Shown here piece by piece: positions 1-7,249 of a DNA stretch of 11,067 nucleotides; the first letter of the stretch is position 1; the number at the start of each line of letters is the position of its first letter. A model generated the notes under the pieces. The model had not been told where the DNA came from and made no database searches. It was given only the letters and a program-made list of their open reading frames with translations. A program made the position numbers and the translations under genes. The DNA comes from Actinomycetes bacterium (lineage in GTDB: Bacteria; Actinomycetota; Acidimicrobiia; Spongiisociales; UBA4744), in NCBI GenBank assembly GCA_024641205.1, contig JAHEDM010000038.1:1-11067 (forward strand), given 5' to 3'.

Positions 1-444
1 CTCGACGGTGACATCGTTCGCAAGAACCTGTCCTCCGAACTCGGATTCTCGAAAGAGCACCGGGATCTCAACATCCTCCGCATCGGATACGTAGCCTCTG
101 AGATCACCAAGAACGGTGGCATCGCCATCTGCGCGCCGATCGCCCCCTACCATCACACCCGCCAGGAAGTCCGCAAGGGCGTTGAGAACGTCGGGGGTTT
201 CTCACTCGTGCACATCTCGACTCCCGTTGAGGTTTGCGAGGTCCGCGACCGCAAAGGCTTGTACGCCAAAGCCCGAGCAGGGATCATCAAGGAGTTCACG
301 GGGATCTCAGACCCCTATGAGGAACCGGCCGATGCCGAAGTCACCATCGATACCACCGATATGAGCCCGGAGGAGGCAGCGAATGCGATCGTCCTGCACC
401 TCGAGAGTCAGGGGTATATCGAGGGCAACGGCGATCGCGCCTAG
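1..444 (+). CDS. cysC: Adenylylsulfate (APS) kinase, C-terminal part (probably of a bifunctional ATP sulfurylase/APS kinase); 5' truncated by window
   Basis: Phosphorylates adenylyl sulfate at the 3'-OH with ATP to give PAPS, in cytoplasmic sulfate activation. The frame is open from base 1 and ends at TAG 442-444, giving 147 visible residues. It begins at the family motif LDGDIVRKNL, followed by GFSKEHRDLNI, the EITKNGGIAICAPIAPY stretch and the conserved DRKGLYAKARAG and FTGISDPYE motifs. The Walker A loop and everything before it lie outside the window. The wording around EHRDLN and IAICAPIAPY resembles the APS kinase half of fused Sat-CysC proteins more than stand-alone E. coli CysC, so I infer a fusion, but the sulfurylase half cannot be seen. 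The ending (about 10 residues after the last conserved block) looks complete. The permease and PAP phosphatase downstream on the same strand support a sulfate role. Confidence 0.93.
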   Translation, partial: LDGDIVRKNLSSELGFSKEHRDLNILRIGYVASEITKNGGIAICAPIAPYHHTRQEVRKGVENVGGFSLVHISTPVEVCEVRDRKGLYAKARAGIIKEFTGISDPYEEPADAEVTIDTTDMSPEEAANAIVLHLESQGYIEGNGDRA

Positions 445-453
445 CGTTCTCCC

Positions 454-2223
454 ATGAGCTGGGAACAATGGTTCACGGCGGTCGTGATCGTCGCAACCGT
501 CGTGGTGTTGATTCGCGACCTGTTTCCGCCTTCTGTCGCCATGACGGGCGCAATGGTGGCCGCGCTCACGGCCGGGATCATTACCCCGGCCGAAGCGCTG
601 GCCGGTTTCAGCAACCCGGCACCGGTTACGATCGCGGCTCTCTACGTGCTCGCCAAGGCTGCCGACAAAACCGGAGCGTTGACGCCGCTGGTGGGATCCA
701 TGCTTGGCAACGATTATTCACAGCGGATGACCACGGCCCGCCTCGCGGTGCCAACGACCCTCGCCTCCGCCTTCCTGAACAACACGCCGATTGTCGCCAT
801 GCTGATCCCGCAGGTGGAAACCTGGGCAGAAGGCCGAGATCGATCACCCTCTCACTATCTCCTCCCATTGTCGTATGCGGCCGTCCTGGGCGGCGTGGTA
901 ACGCTGATGGGAACCGCGACCAACATCGTCGTATCCGGACTCCTCGAAGCAGCCGGATTCGAACCGCTCGGGTTCTTTGAAATCACGAAAATCGGCCTCC
1001 CGGTCGCTGTGATCGGCGTAGCGCTCATCATCCTTCTGGCACCGGCCCTCATGCCCTCCAGGCGTTCCGCCACCCAGGCCAGCCGCGCCGAGGCACCTGA
1101 ATTCACCGTCGATATCATCGTCGAAACCCGCGGACCCCTCGACGGCGTGTCCGTGGAAAAGGCCGGCCTGCGCAACCTGGCGGGCGTCTTTCTGGTCGAG
1201 ATCGACCGGGAAGGCGAAACCATCGCCGCGATCGGGCCGGACCACATTTTGCGCGGGGCCGACCGGCTCAGATTCGCAGGCCGGGTCGACAACGTCGTCG
1301 ACCTGCAAACCCTGGCCGGTCTGAGCCTGGCCGAACAGACGCACGTCGATCTGATCGACACTCCCCAAGCCGCGCACTTCCAGGCGGTGATCGGTATCGG
1401 CTCTTCCTTGTCCGGACGCACTTTGAAGGACATCGGATTCCGGAGCCGGTACCAGGCGGCGGTGGTGGCCATCCACCGCGCCGGGCAGCGCATTGCAGAC
1501 AAACTCGGCGATGTCGAGCTCAGAGCCGGGGACACGCTCCTGGTGGTAGCCGATCCCGGGTGGAATGATCGGTGGGGCGACCGCCAGGACTTCATCCTCA
1601 TCAGCCCGCTGGCGGGTGTTCCGCGGATCCGAACCAAGCGGGCCTTGGTAGTGGCAGCGGTCGCAGTGGCCATCGTCGTCACGGCTGCCACCGGTTTGTT
1701 GCCGATGGTCACCGCCGCCCTGCTGGGGGGAGCAGCCTTGGTGGTGTTCGGTGTGGTCAGCCCGCGCGAAGCCAAGGCGGCTGTGGATCTGGACGTCATC
1801 GTGACGATCGGGTCGGCATTCGGGTTGGCCGCCGCGATGGAATCATCCGGCCTAGCCGCCACACTCGCCAAAGGACTTGTGGACGGCCTGGGGGCCTTGG
1901 GCCCGACGGGCCTCCTCGCCGGAGTAGTGGTCGCAACCGTACTCCTCAAGGAGTTGATCACCAACAAGGCCGCCGTCCTTTTGATTTTTCCGATTGCCAT
2001 CGCCACGGCTCAGTCGGCAGGTGCCAACCCGCGCGGGTTTGCCCTGGCGGTAGCCGTGGCGGCAGCCACCTCATTCCTGACCCCGATCGGTTTCCAGACC
2101 AACATGATGGTGTACGGGCCGGGCGGTTACCGATTCACCGACTACTTGCGGTTGGGGCTTCCACTCACGCTGGCCGTGATCGCAGTGATCCTGGTCGGCG
2201 TTCCAATCTTCTGGCCGATCTGA
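454..2223 (+). CDS. SLC13-family permease with two RCK_C (TrkA-C) domains, probable sulfate transporter
   Basis: A 589-residue inner-membrane anion/cation symporter of the SLC13 (DASS) type. Residues 1-200 form hydrophobic helices with the first re-entrant hairpin signature FLNNTP at 107-112 and MGTATN at 152-157. Residues about 215-370 are soluble and contain two repeated RCK_C modules (each ends in a DRLRF or DTLLVV strand). Residues 395-589 return to membrane helices with the second hairpin signature ITNKAA (502-507) and TPIGFQTN (543-550). Bacterial SLC13 proteins with this insert are commonly annotated as sulfate or citrate transporters; the sulfate assignment here rests on position, 9 bp after the APS kinase and directly before cysQ. 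The ATG at 454 has no clear Shine-Dalgarno and probably depends on translation from upstream. Transport of another dianion is possible. Confidence 0.9.
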   Translation: MSWEQWFTAVVIVATVVVLIRDLFPPSVAMTGAMVAALTAGIITPAEALAGFSNPAPVTIAALYVLAKAADKTGALTPLVGSMLGNDYSQRMTTARLAVPTTLASAFLNNTPIVAMLIPQVETWAEGRDRSPSHYLLPLSYAAVLGGVVTLMGTATNIVVSGLLEAAGFEPLGFFEITKIGLPVAVIGVALIILLAPALMPSRRSATQASRAEAPEFTVDIIVETRGPLDGVSVEKAGLRNLAGVFLVEIDREGETIAAIGPDHILRGADRLRFAGRVDNVVDLQTLAGLSLAEQTHVDLIDTPQAAHFQAVIGIGSSLSGRTLKDIGFRSRYQAAVVAIHRAGQRIADKLGDVELRAGDTLLVVADPGWNDRWGDRQDFILISPLAGVPRIRTKRALVVAAVAVAIVVTAATGLLPMVTAALLGGAALVVFGVVSPREAKAAVDLDVIVTIGSAFGLAAAMESSGLAATLAKGLVDGLGALGPTGLLAGVVVATVLLKELITNKAAVLLIFPIAIATAQSAGANPRGFALAVAVAAATSFLTPIGFQTNMMVYGPGGYRFTDYLRLGLPLTLAVIAVILVGVPIFWPI

Positions 2224-2228
2224 AGGAG
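2223..2228 (+). promoter_or_regulatory. Ribosome-binding site of the CysQ-type gene
   Basis: AAGGAG overlaps the last base of the permease stop codon. It leaves only 1 nt before the ATG at 2230 but 4 nt before the ATG at 2233, so the second ATG is the more likely start of the next gene. Confidence 0.6.
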
Positions 2229-2229
2229 C

Positions 2230-3012
2230 ATGATGAACGAAAAGGACCTGGTACGGATCGAGCGAGCGCTCGTGGCAGCCCGGGAGGTGGTGGCGGCTTT
2301 CACCCCCGGGGAGATCGAGTCGGTACTCAAGACCGGTGGCGATCCGTTGACGAAGGCCGACCTCGCCGTAAACGCGGTCTTGGCGGAGAGCCTGCCGGAA
2401 CCTGGTGAAGGCTGGCTTTCTGAGGAAACCGCAGATGATTCCTCCCGGCTCGAGTGCAGCCGGGTGTGGGTGGTCGACCCGATCGACGGTACCCGGGAGT
2501 TCATCCAAGGGATCCCTGAGTGGTGTATCTCGGTTGGTCTGGTCGAAGAAGGGCGCGCCGTGGCGGGAGGCATCCTCAATCCCTCCACCGACCAGTTGAT
2601 CGTCGGCGGTGAGGGTCACGGAGTCACCCTCAACGGACGTGCGGTCACCATGGGGGCACCGACGGACATTCGGGGGGCCCTCGTCCTGGCCAGCCGCAGC
2701 GAGGTCAAGCGCGGCGAGTGGGACGCATTCTTCCGGGAGCCGATCTCGATCCGCAACGTGGGTTCGGTGGCATACAAACTCGGACTGGTTGCGGCCGGCC
2801 TGGCCGACGGCACCTGGACGCTGGTCCCCAAGCATGAATGGGATGTTGCCGCAGGCGCGGCGTTGGTCCTGGCGGGCGGCGGAGTGGTGATGAATCCCGA
2901 CGGCACAGCGGCGGTCTTCAATCAAGCCAATCCGAAGCTGAAAGGCTTCATAGCGGTGAGTTCGGGCCTTGGGGAACCGACCATGGAGTTGATCCGGAAG
3001 GTGCAGGGCTAG
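2230..3012 (+). CDS. cysQ: 3'(2'),5'-bisphosphate nucleotidase, CysQ type (inositol monophosphatase superfamily)
   Basis: Hydrolyses the 3'-phosphate of PAP (and PAPS), a by-product of sulfate reduction and sulfotransfer that inhibits other enzymes; Mg2+-dependent and cytoplasmic. The 260-residue protein has the superfamily metal-binding signatures: GDPLTKADL near residue 37, the acidic pair E65-E66 in WLSEET, DPIDGT at 83-88 with D83 and D86, and the C-terminal WDVAAG at 204-209 with D205. Length is normal for CysQ. It overlaps nothing but shares its ribosome-binding site with the permease stop codon, so translation is coupled to the sulfate genes. The two ATGs at 2230 and 2233 differ by one residue and the second has better spacing. 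An inositol-1-phosphatase is the alternative; the sulfate context favours CysQ. It ends 1 bp before the stop codon of the convergent peptidase gene. Confidence 0.9.
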   Translation: MMNEKDLVRIERALVAAREVVAAFTPGEIESVLKTGGDPLTKADLAVNAVLAESLPEPGEGWLSEETADDSSRLECSRVWVVDPIDGTREFIQGIPEWCISVGLVEEGRAVAGGILNPSTDQLIVGGEGHGVTLNGRAVTMGAPTDIRGALVLASRSEVKRGEWDAFFREPISIRNVGSVAYKLGLVAAGLADGTWTLVPKHEWDVAAGAALVLAGGGVVMNPDGTAAVFNQANPKLKGFIAVSSGLGEPTMELIRKVQG

Positions 3013-3013
3013 C

Positions 3014-4105
3014 TCAACCGACGACGGCCAGGTGACGATCGGAACAATTCAACCGTTCGACGCCGTGGTCGGAGACGGCGACGATATCCTCGATGCGCAT
3101 CCCGAACCGACCAGGCAGGTAGATGCCGGGTTCGATCGAGAAGGTCATGCCTGCGTCCAACTCGAAGTCGTTCCCTTCCACGATGTAGGGATGTTCATGG
3201 GCGTCCAGGCCGATGCCGTGCCCGGTACGGTGGATGAAGTACTCCCCGTATCCGGCGGCGGCAATGATCGCCCGAGCGGTTCGGTCAACGTCTTGGGCCG
3301 CTACGCCGGGACGGACCGCATCCACCGCCGCGGCCTGGGCCTCCTCCAGAACGGCGAAGATCTCCCTGTATTCGGTGGTTGGCTCTCCGACGTGGAACAT
3401 CCTGGTCGTATCGGAGCAGTACCCGTCGAGTTTGCCGCCGAAGTCGACCACTACCGCGTCCCCGGTCTGCATGATTCGTTCACCCGCTTCATGGTGGGGT
3501 GAAGCCCCATTTGGGCCGGAGGCCACAATGCTGAAGGTGGCTGCTTGGTGGCCTTCCTCGATGATCATGTCTGCGACCAACCGGGACAGTTCGGCCTCAG
3601 TTCTTCCCGAGAAGCGCATCTCTCGCAAACGGGCCGCAACCCGATCGGTGGCATGACCGGCCCGCCGCAAAGCGTCGAGTTCCTCCGGATCCTTCCGCAT
3701 CCGTAATGCGCGGGTCAGTGGGGACGCAACCCCGAACCGGGTAGCAGGAAGGCGCTCCTCCAGCGCCAGCACGAAGGTCGCCCAGGTCTGGTCGCCGACC
3801 ACCACCGAGCCGACTCCTTCCAGCAACCGGGAGACGATCCCGATCGGATCCTCAGTTTCGCTCCACGGACGCACCTCGAACACCTCGGGCCGCTCCACAA
3901 CGCGAGGCGCCTCCAGTTTCGGCACGAGCAATACGGGTACCCGGTTCCCGGTCACCACCAACATCGTGAGCCGCTCGAGGGGCATCGCCTCGTAGCCGAT
4001 CAAATAGGGAAGATCAGCTCCGACCGAGGCGAGCAGTGCGCCGATGCCATGTGTCTCCATGAGCCGGCGCGTCGCGTCGAGGCGGGCTCGATAGTCGAAG
4101 GTCAC
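3014..4105 (-). CDS. M24-family metallopeptidase, Xaa-Pro aminopeptidase/dipeptidase type
   Basis: A cytoplasmic pita-bread-fold peptidase that removes N-terminal residues preceding proline, using two metal ions. Residues 1-130 are the creatinase-like N-terminal domain; residues 140-363 are the catalytic domain. All five metal ligands are visible: D221 (VVVDFGG), D232 (CSDTTR), H296 (HRTGHGIG), E325 (SIEPGIY) and E339 (RIEDIV). H204-H205 in ASPHHEAG and H305 in DAHEHP match substrate-side histidines of the family. The start is a GTG at 4105 that overlaps the TGA of the lipB-lipA frame by 4 bp (GTGA), so it is the last gene of that operon and is probably translated by coupling; no separate Shine-Dalgarno is evident. 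At 363 residues it is normal in length. Whether it is an aminopeptidase or a dipeptidase cannot be settled from the sequence. Confidence 0.93.
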   Translation of the reverse strand: MTFDYRARLDATRRLMETHGIGALLASVGADLPYLIGYEAMPLERLTMLVVTGNRVPVLLVPKLEAPRVVERPEVFEVRPWSETEDPIGIVSRLLEGVGSVVVGDQTWATFVLALEERLPATRFGVASPLTRALRMRKDPEELDALRRAGHATDRVAARLREMRFSGRTEAELSRLVADMIIEEGHQAATFSIVASGPNGASPHHEAGERIMQTGDAVVVDFGGKLDGYCSDTTRMFHVGEPTTEYREIFAVLEEAQAAAVDAVRPGVAAQDVDRTARAIIAAAGYGEYFIHRTGHGIGLDAHEHPYIVEGNDFELDAGMTFSIEPGIYLPGRFGMRIEDIVAVSDHGVERLNCSDRHLAVVG

Positions 4106-5871
4106 CGACGGCCGATCTCAACGGGAACCGCGTTCCCGGACGCTTCCAGGGATTCACGAGCGTGATAGGAGGAACGCACCAGCGGACCCGATTCGACTTT
4201 CGAGATGCCGATCCCTTCCCCGAACTCCCGGAATTCTCCGAATTCGTCCGGATGCACGTACCTATGCACCGGTCGGTGCCGGGCAGTCGGGCGCAGATAT
4301 TGGCCGATGGTGACGATGTCGACCCCGACCGCCCGCAGATCGGCCAGAGCCCCGATAACCTCTTCTTTGGTTTCACCCATTCCCACGATCAACCCCGATT
4401 TCACCGCACCGGATGAATTGATCCACTTGGCTCGAGCCAGCAAGGCCAGCGACCGTCCGTAGTTAGCCGCGGTGCGAACGTCTCGCTGCAACCGGAGCAC
4501 CGTCTCGGTGTTGTGATTGAGCACAGATGGCTTTTCGCTCATGACGGTTTCGAGGGCCGGTCGATCTCCCTTGAAATCCGGGATGAGGACCTCAACGTCG
4601 CACAAAGGAACTCGTTTGCGAATCTCTCTGATCGTGGCGGCGAAGATCTCAGCACCTCCGTCGTCGAGGTCGTCTCGATTCACCGACGTGACCACCGCAT
4701 GGCGCAATCCCATCTGTTCAACGGCGGCCGCGGCCCGGAGCGGCTCAAAGATATCGACCTCGGTCGGTTTGCCGGTGGCGACATTGCAGAAACTGCAAGC
4801 CCGGGTGCAACGGTCCCCCAGAATCATCAGCGTGGCGGTGCCTTGACTCCAGCACTCGTAGATGTTCGGACAGCCTGCCTCCTCGCACACCGTGTTGAGC
4901 TCCATACCCCGCATCAACTTCTTGAGATCGGAGTATTCCGAACCCATGTGGGCCCGTACCCGCATCCACCCGGGCCGTTCCGGCTCGCCCGGCAGCAGAC
5001 CCCGCTCGGTCATGGGCGGCTCTCCCGGTCGCGGTGCAAAGGTGCCTTCGTCGAGAAGGCGGTCGACCTCGAATCGGCGGGGAAGCCCCTGGCCACGGAC
5101 GAACGCCCCGAACTGCGTCTCAACATCCGGGTAATCGAAAGCCGCCCCGAACTGCGAAACCAGCTCCCCGGCAACCTCCTCGATCGTCACCGGTCGCCCC
5201 AGGAGTTCGACGAGGGAGGTCACCCTCCGGTCGGTGATCCCACAAGGATTGATATGGGTGAAGTACGACAGATCGGGGTTCACATTGAGCGCAAAACCGT
5301 GCATCGTCACACCACGGGTTACGCGCACACCAATCGCCGCCACTTTGCCCCGATCGGTCCACACGCCCGTGTATCGGGGCTCTGACCATGCTTCAACACC
5401 AAGGGTCGCAAGCGTCCCGATCAGGGCTCGCTCCAATCGGTTGACATACCGTCTGACCCGCTTGGAGTCTCCCAACGCCACAACCGGATAGCCCACCAGC
5501 TGGCCCGGCCCGTGATAGGTGATGTCGCCCCCGCGATCGACGAAGAAAAGCTCCGCAGACAACTCTTCCAACCGCTCATCTGACACAAGCATGTTGGATC
5601 GGTCGCCGTTCCTTCCCACCGTGTAGGTGTGCGGGTGTTCGAGCAACAGCAGATAGTCATCGCGTGACCGCCCCTCGACCCGACCCTCCCAAAATGCCCG
5701 TTGCAGATCCCACGCCTCCGCGTACGCAACACGCCCCAGCCATCGGACACGGAGCAGCGGCTGGTTCCGGGTCTCGAATCTCGAGTCCCGAGTCTCGGTC
5801 ACGTCAACGTGCGGTCGCTCCTGCGTGACCCGAGGCTCGAGGCTCAATTGAGTTCCTGTTCCCAATCCCAC
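4102..5871 (-). CDS. lipB-lipA: LipB-LipA fusion: octanoyltransferase (N-terminal) joined to lipoyl synthase (C-terminal)
   Basis: One uninterrupted 589-codon frame contains both enzymes of de novo lipoylation. Residues about 39-255 are LipB, which moves octanoyl from acyl carrier protein to the lipoyl-domain lysine: RGGDITYHGPGQL at 113-125, K176 in GKVAAIG, and the catalytic cysteine C210 in INPCGI. Residues about 287-589 are LipA, a radical-SAM enzyme that inserts two sulfurs: the auxiliary-cluster cysteines C329, C334, C340 (CX4CX5C), the SAM-cluster cysteines C355, C359, C362 (CX3CX2C), and the terminal RSSY at 566-569. A linker of roughly 30 residues, rich in Pro, Arg and Glu, joins them. 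Residues 287-589 correspond to a full-length stand-alone LipA. The annotated start is a GTG overlapping the E2 gene by 28 bp; the first 38 residues do not resemble LipB and include a short DNA repeat, so the true start is uncertain, with GTG 5802 an alternative. Confidence 0.93.
   Translation of the reverse strand: MGLGTGTQLSLEPRVTQERPHVDVTETRDSRFETRNQPLLRVRWLGRVAYAEAWDLQRAFWEGRVEGRSRDDYLLLLEHPHTYTVGRNGDRSNMLVSDERLEELSAELFFVDRGGDITYHGPGQLVGYPVVALGDSKRVRRYVNRLERALIGTLATLGVEAWSEPRYTGVWTDRGKVAAIGVRVTRGVTMHGFALNVNPDLSYFTHINPCGITDRRVTSLVELLGRPVTIEEVAGELVSQFGAAFDYPDVETQFGAFVRGQGLPRRFEVDRLLDEGTFAPRPGEPPMTERGLLPGEPERPGWMRVRAHMGSEYSDLKKLMRGMELNTVCEEAGCPNIYECWSQGTATLMILGDRCTRACSFCNVATGKPTEVDIFEPLRAAAAVEQMGLRHAVVTSVNRDDLDDGGAEIFAATIREIRKRVPLCDVEVLIPDFKGDRPALETVMSEKPSVLNHNTETVLRLQRDVRTAANYGRSLALLARAKWINSSGAVKSGLIVGMGETKEEVIGALADLRAVGVDIVTIGQYLRPTARHRPVHRYVHPDEFGEFREFGEGIGISKVESGPLVRSSYHARESLEASGNAVPVEIGRR
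5011..5026 (-). promoter_or_regulatory. Internal ribosome-binding site and ATG for a separate LipA product
   Basis: On the minus strand GGGAG (5022-5026) lies 8 nt before an in-frame ATG (5013-5011), codon 287 of the fusion. That methionine begins MTERGLLPGEPERPGWMRVR, just where an independent LipA would start, and would yield a 303-residue protein. Spacing and placement look like a retained gene start, but the motif is short and could be chance. Confidence 0.45.
5772..5799. repeat. Four imperfect 7-bp tandem units (TCTCGAN) at the 5' end of the lipB-lipA frame
   Basis: Consecutive units TCTCGAA, TCTCGAG, TCCCGAG and TCTCGGT. A related pair, CGAGGCT twice, lies at 5831-5844 across the E2 stop codon. 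On the minus strand the four units encode the non-LipB-like stretch around ETRDSRFETR. This looks like a small slippage repeat filling the E2-lipB junction rather than conserved protein. Confidence 0.55.
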
Positions 5872-7211
5872 GTCTCGAGGTTCTCTTTTATCTTGCGCAA
5901 GAACAGCACGGCCGTTGAACCGTCGAAGGCCCGGTGATCCCAGGTCAGTCCGAGATAGCCGATATGCCGGATCGCGATCATGTCCTGACCCTCTTCGTTT
6001 GTGATCACCGTTGGGCGTTTGGTAACCGTGTCGGTAGACAGAATCCCGGTGTTTGGCACATTGATGATCGGGGCCGACATGAACGAACCGAAAGGCCCCG
6101 GGTTGGTAATCGTGAACGTGCTGCCTGCCACATCATCCGGTTCGAGGTTCCCGGACCGCGCCTTTTCTGCCAGGTCGCGTACCTGACGGGCCAGGCCGAT
6201 CATGCGAAGCCCGTCCGCGTCGTGGATGGTCGCAACGATGAGGCCACCTTGATCGAGATCGATCGCGATCCCAAGGTTGACCTTGGCGTGGAAGACGGCC
6301 TTCTTCTCCTCGAGGTAGTAGGAGCTGTTGACGACCGGAAAGGCCTTCAAAGCGTCCATAGTTGCCCGGGCGATAAATGGCATGTAGGTGAGGGAGAAAC
6401 CCTCCCGCTCCTTGAATGCCGTCCGGTGCCGCCGGCGGACTCGCTCCACGCGTTCATAGTCGACCTCAACGGAGGTCCAAACATGAGCGGCGGTCTGTTT
6501 GGCCAGGATCATGTTGGTTCCGATTCGGGTCCGGATGCGGTCCAGATCCCGCACGTCGTCGCCTTCCATCACCGGAATCGGACCAGACGGGGCCGTTGCG
6601 ACGGGAGTAGCGACCGCCGCGGCGGCCGGTACCGGCGCTGCAGGAGGCGCGGTCGGAGCGGCCCCTCCGCCTGCGTCGATCAACTGGAGCACATCATTCC
6701 GGGTTATCCGCCCGGCGCGGCCGGTGCCGACAATCTGGCTGAGGTCGAGATTGTGCTCGTTGGCAAGTTTGCGAACGACCGGCGAGAGAAACCTCGCTGC
6801 CTCACCTGCTTCTCCTGCCGAAGGAGCGGAGTCGGTGCCCCCGGTTGCGACGGCGGCCACTGCCACTTCTTCAACAACCGGGAGGGGAGCCGGAACGGGT
6901 TCTGGGCCGGGGGCGGATGAGGGCTCCGGTTCCGGCTGAGAGGCCGCAGCAGGCTGAGCGACCGGCGCCTCTCCAGCCTCACCGATGACAATCAGGGGGG
7001 TGCCGACGGGTACCGTCACGCCCGCTTCTACCAGAATCTCGAGCACCGTTCCCGTCACCGGTGAAGGAACCTCGGTGTCTACCTTGTCTGTGGATACCTC
7101 GAAAAGGACTTCGTCTGCGGCAATCGGCTCGCCGGGTTTCTTGGCCCAACTGAGAATGGTCCCCTCGGTGACCGTTTCGCCCAATTGCGGCATGGTGACC
7201 GTCGTGGACAT
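5844..7211 (-). CDS. Dihydrolipoamide acyltransferase, E2 of a 2-oxoacid dehydrogenase complex
   Basis: The core of a pyruvate, 2-oxoglutarate or branched-chain dehydrogenase: a swinging lipoyl arm receives the acyl group from E1 and passes it to CoA. The 455 residues show one lipoyl domain (1-78) with the lipoylated lysine K43 in STDKVD; a Pro/Ala/Glu-rich linker (80-138); the peripheral-subunit-binding domain (about 140-178, FLSPVVRKLA to ITRNDVLQLI); a second Ala/Pro linker (180-213); and the catalytic domain (about 215-455) with DHRAFDG, giving H426 and D430. Start ATG 7211 has AGGAG 5 nt upstream (7217-7221). It has a single lipoyl domain, fewer than mycobacterial DlaT. It lies 38 bp after the E3 gene and overlaps the lipoylation gene, so E2 is made together with E3 and the enzymes that lipoylate it. 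Substrate class cannot be decided; the E1 is elsewhere. Confidence 0.95.
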   Translation of the reverse strand: MSTTVTMPQLGETVTEGTILSWAKKPGEPIAADEVLFEVSTDKVDTEVPSPVTGTVLEILVEAGVTVPVGTPLIVIGEAGEAPVAQPAAASQPEPEPSSAPGPEPVPAPLPVVEEVAVAAVATGGTDSAPSAGEAGEAARFLSPVVRKLANEHNLDLSQIVGTGRAGRITRNDVLQLIDAGGGAAPTAPPAAPVPAAAAVATPVATAPSGPIPVMEGDDVRDLDRIRTRIGTNMILAKQTAAHVWTSVEVDYERVERVRRRHRTAFKEREGFSLTYMPFIARATMDALKAFPVVNSSYYLEEKKAVFHAKVNLGIAIDLDQGGLIVATIHDADGLRMIGLARQVRDLAEKARSGNLEPDDVAGSTFTITNPGPFGSFMSAPIINVPNTGILSTDTVTKRPTVITNEEGQDMIAIRHIGYLGLTWDHRAFDGSTAVLFLRKIKENLETWDWEQELN

Positions 7212-7216
7212 GCTTT

Positions 7217-7221
7217 CTCCT
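7217..7221 (-). promoter_or_regulatory. Ribosome-binding site of the E2 gene
   Basis: AGGAG on the minus strand, 5 nt before ATG 7211. It confirms the E2 start within the 38-bp gap after the E3 stop codon. Confidence 0.75.
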
Positions 7222-7249
7222 TACGCGTCGCGATCCGTTATCGATGATT

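Noticed and set aside
855..2006. Long minus-strand open frame (383 codons) opposite the permease
   Set aside because: It is rich in Arg, Ser, Thr and Ala with no motif and is a GC-driven shadow of the permease gene, which has clear family signatures on the plus strand.
2071..2925. 284-codon minus-strand frame opposite cysQ
   Set aside because: Antisense to the conserved metal-binding motifs of CysQ; its own translation has no recognisable domain and no ribosome-binding site.
4513..5385. 290-codon plus-strand frame opposite lipB-lipA
   Set aside because: Shadow of a gene in which every catalytic residue is preserved; its translation is Arg/His/Pro-rich and without motif.
5934..6920. 328-codon plus-strand frame opposite the E2 gene
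   Set aside because: Shadow frame; the opposite strand holds the lipoyl, subunit-binding and acyltransferase domains.
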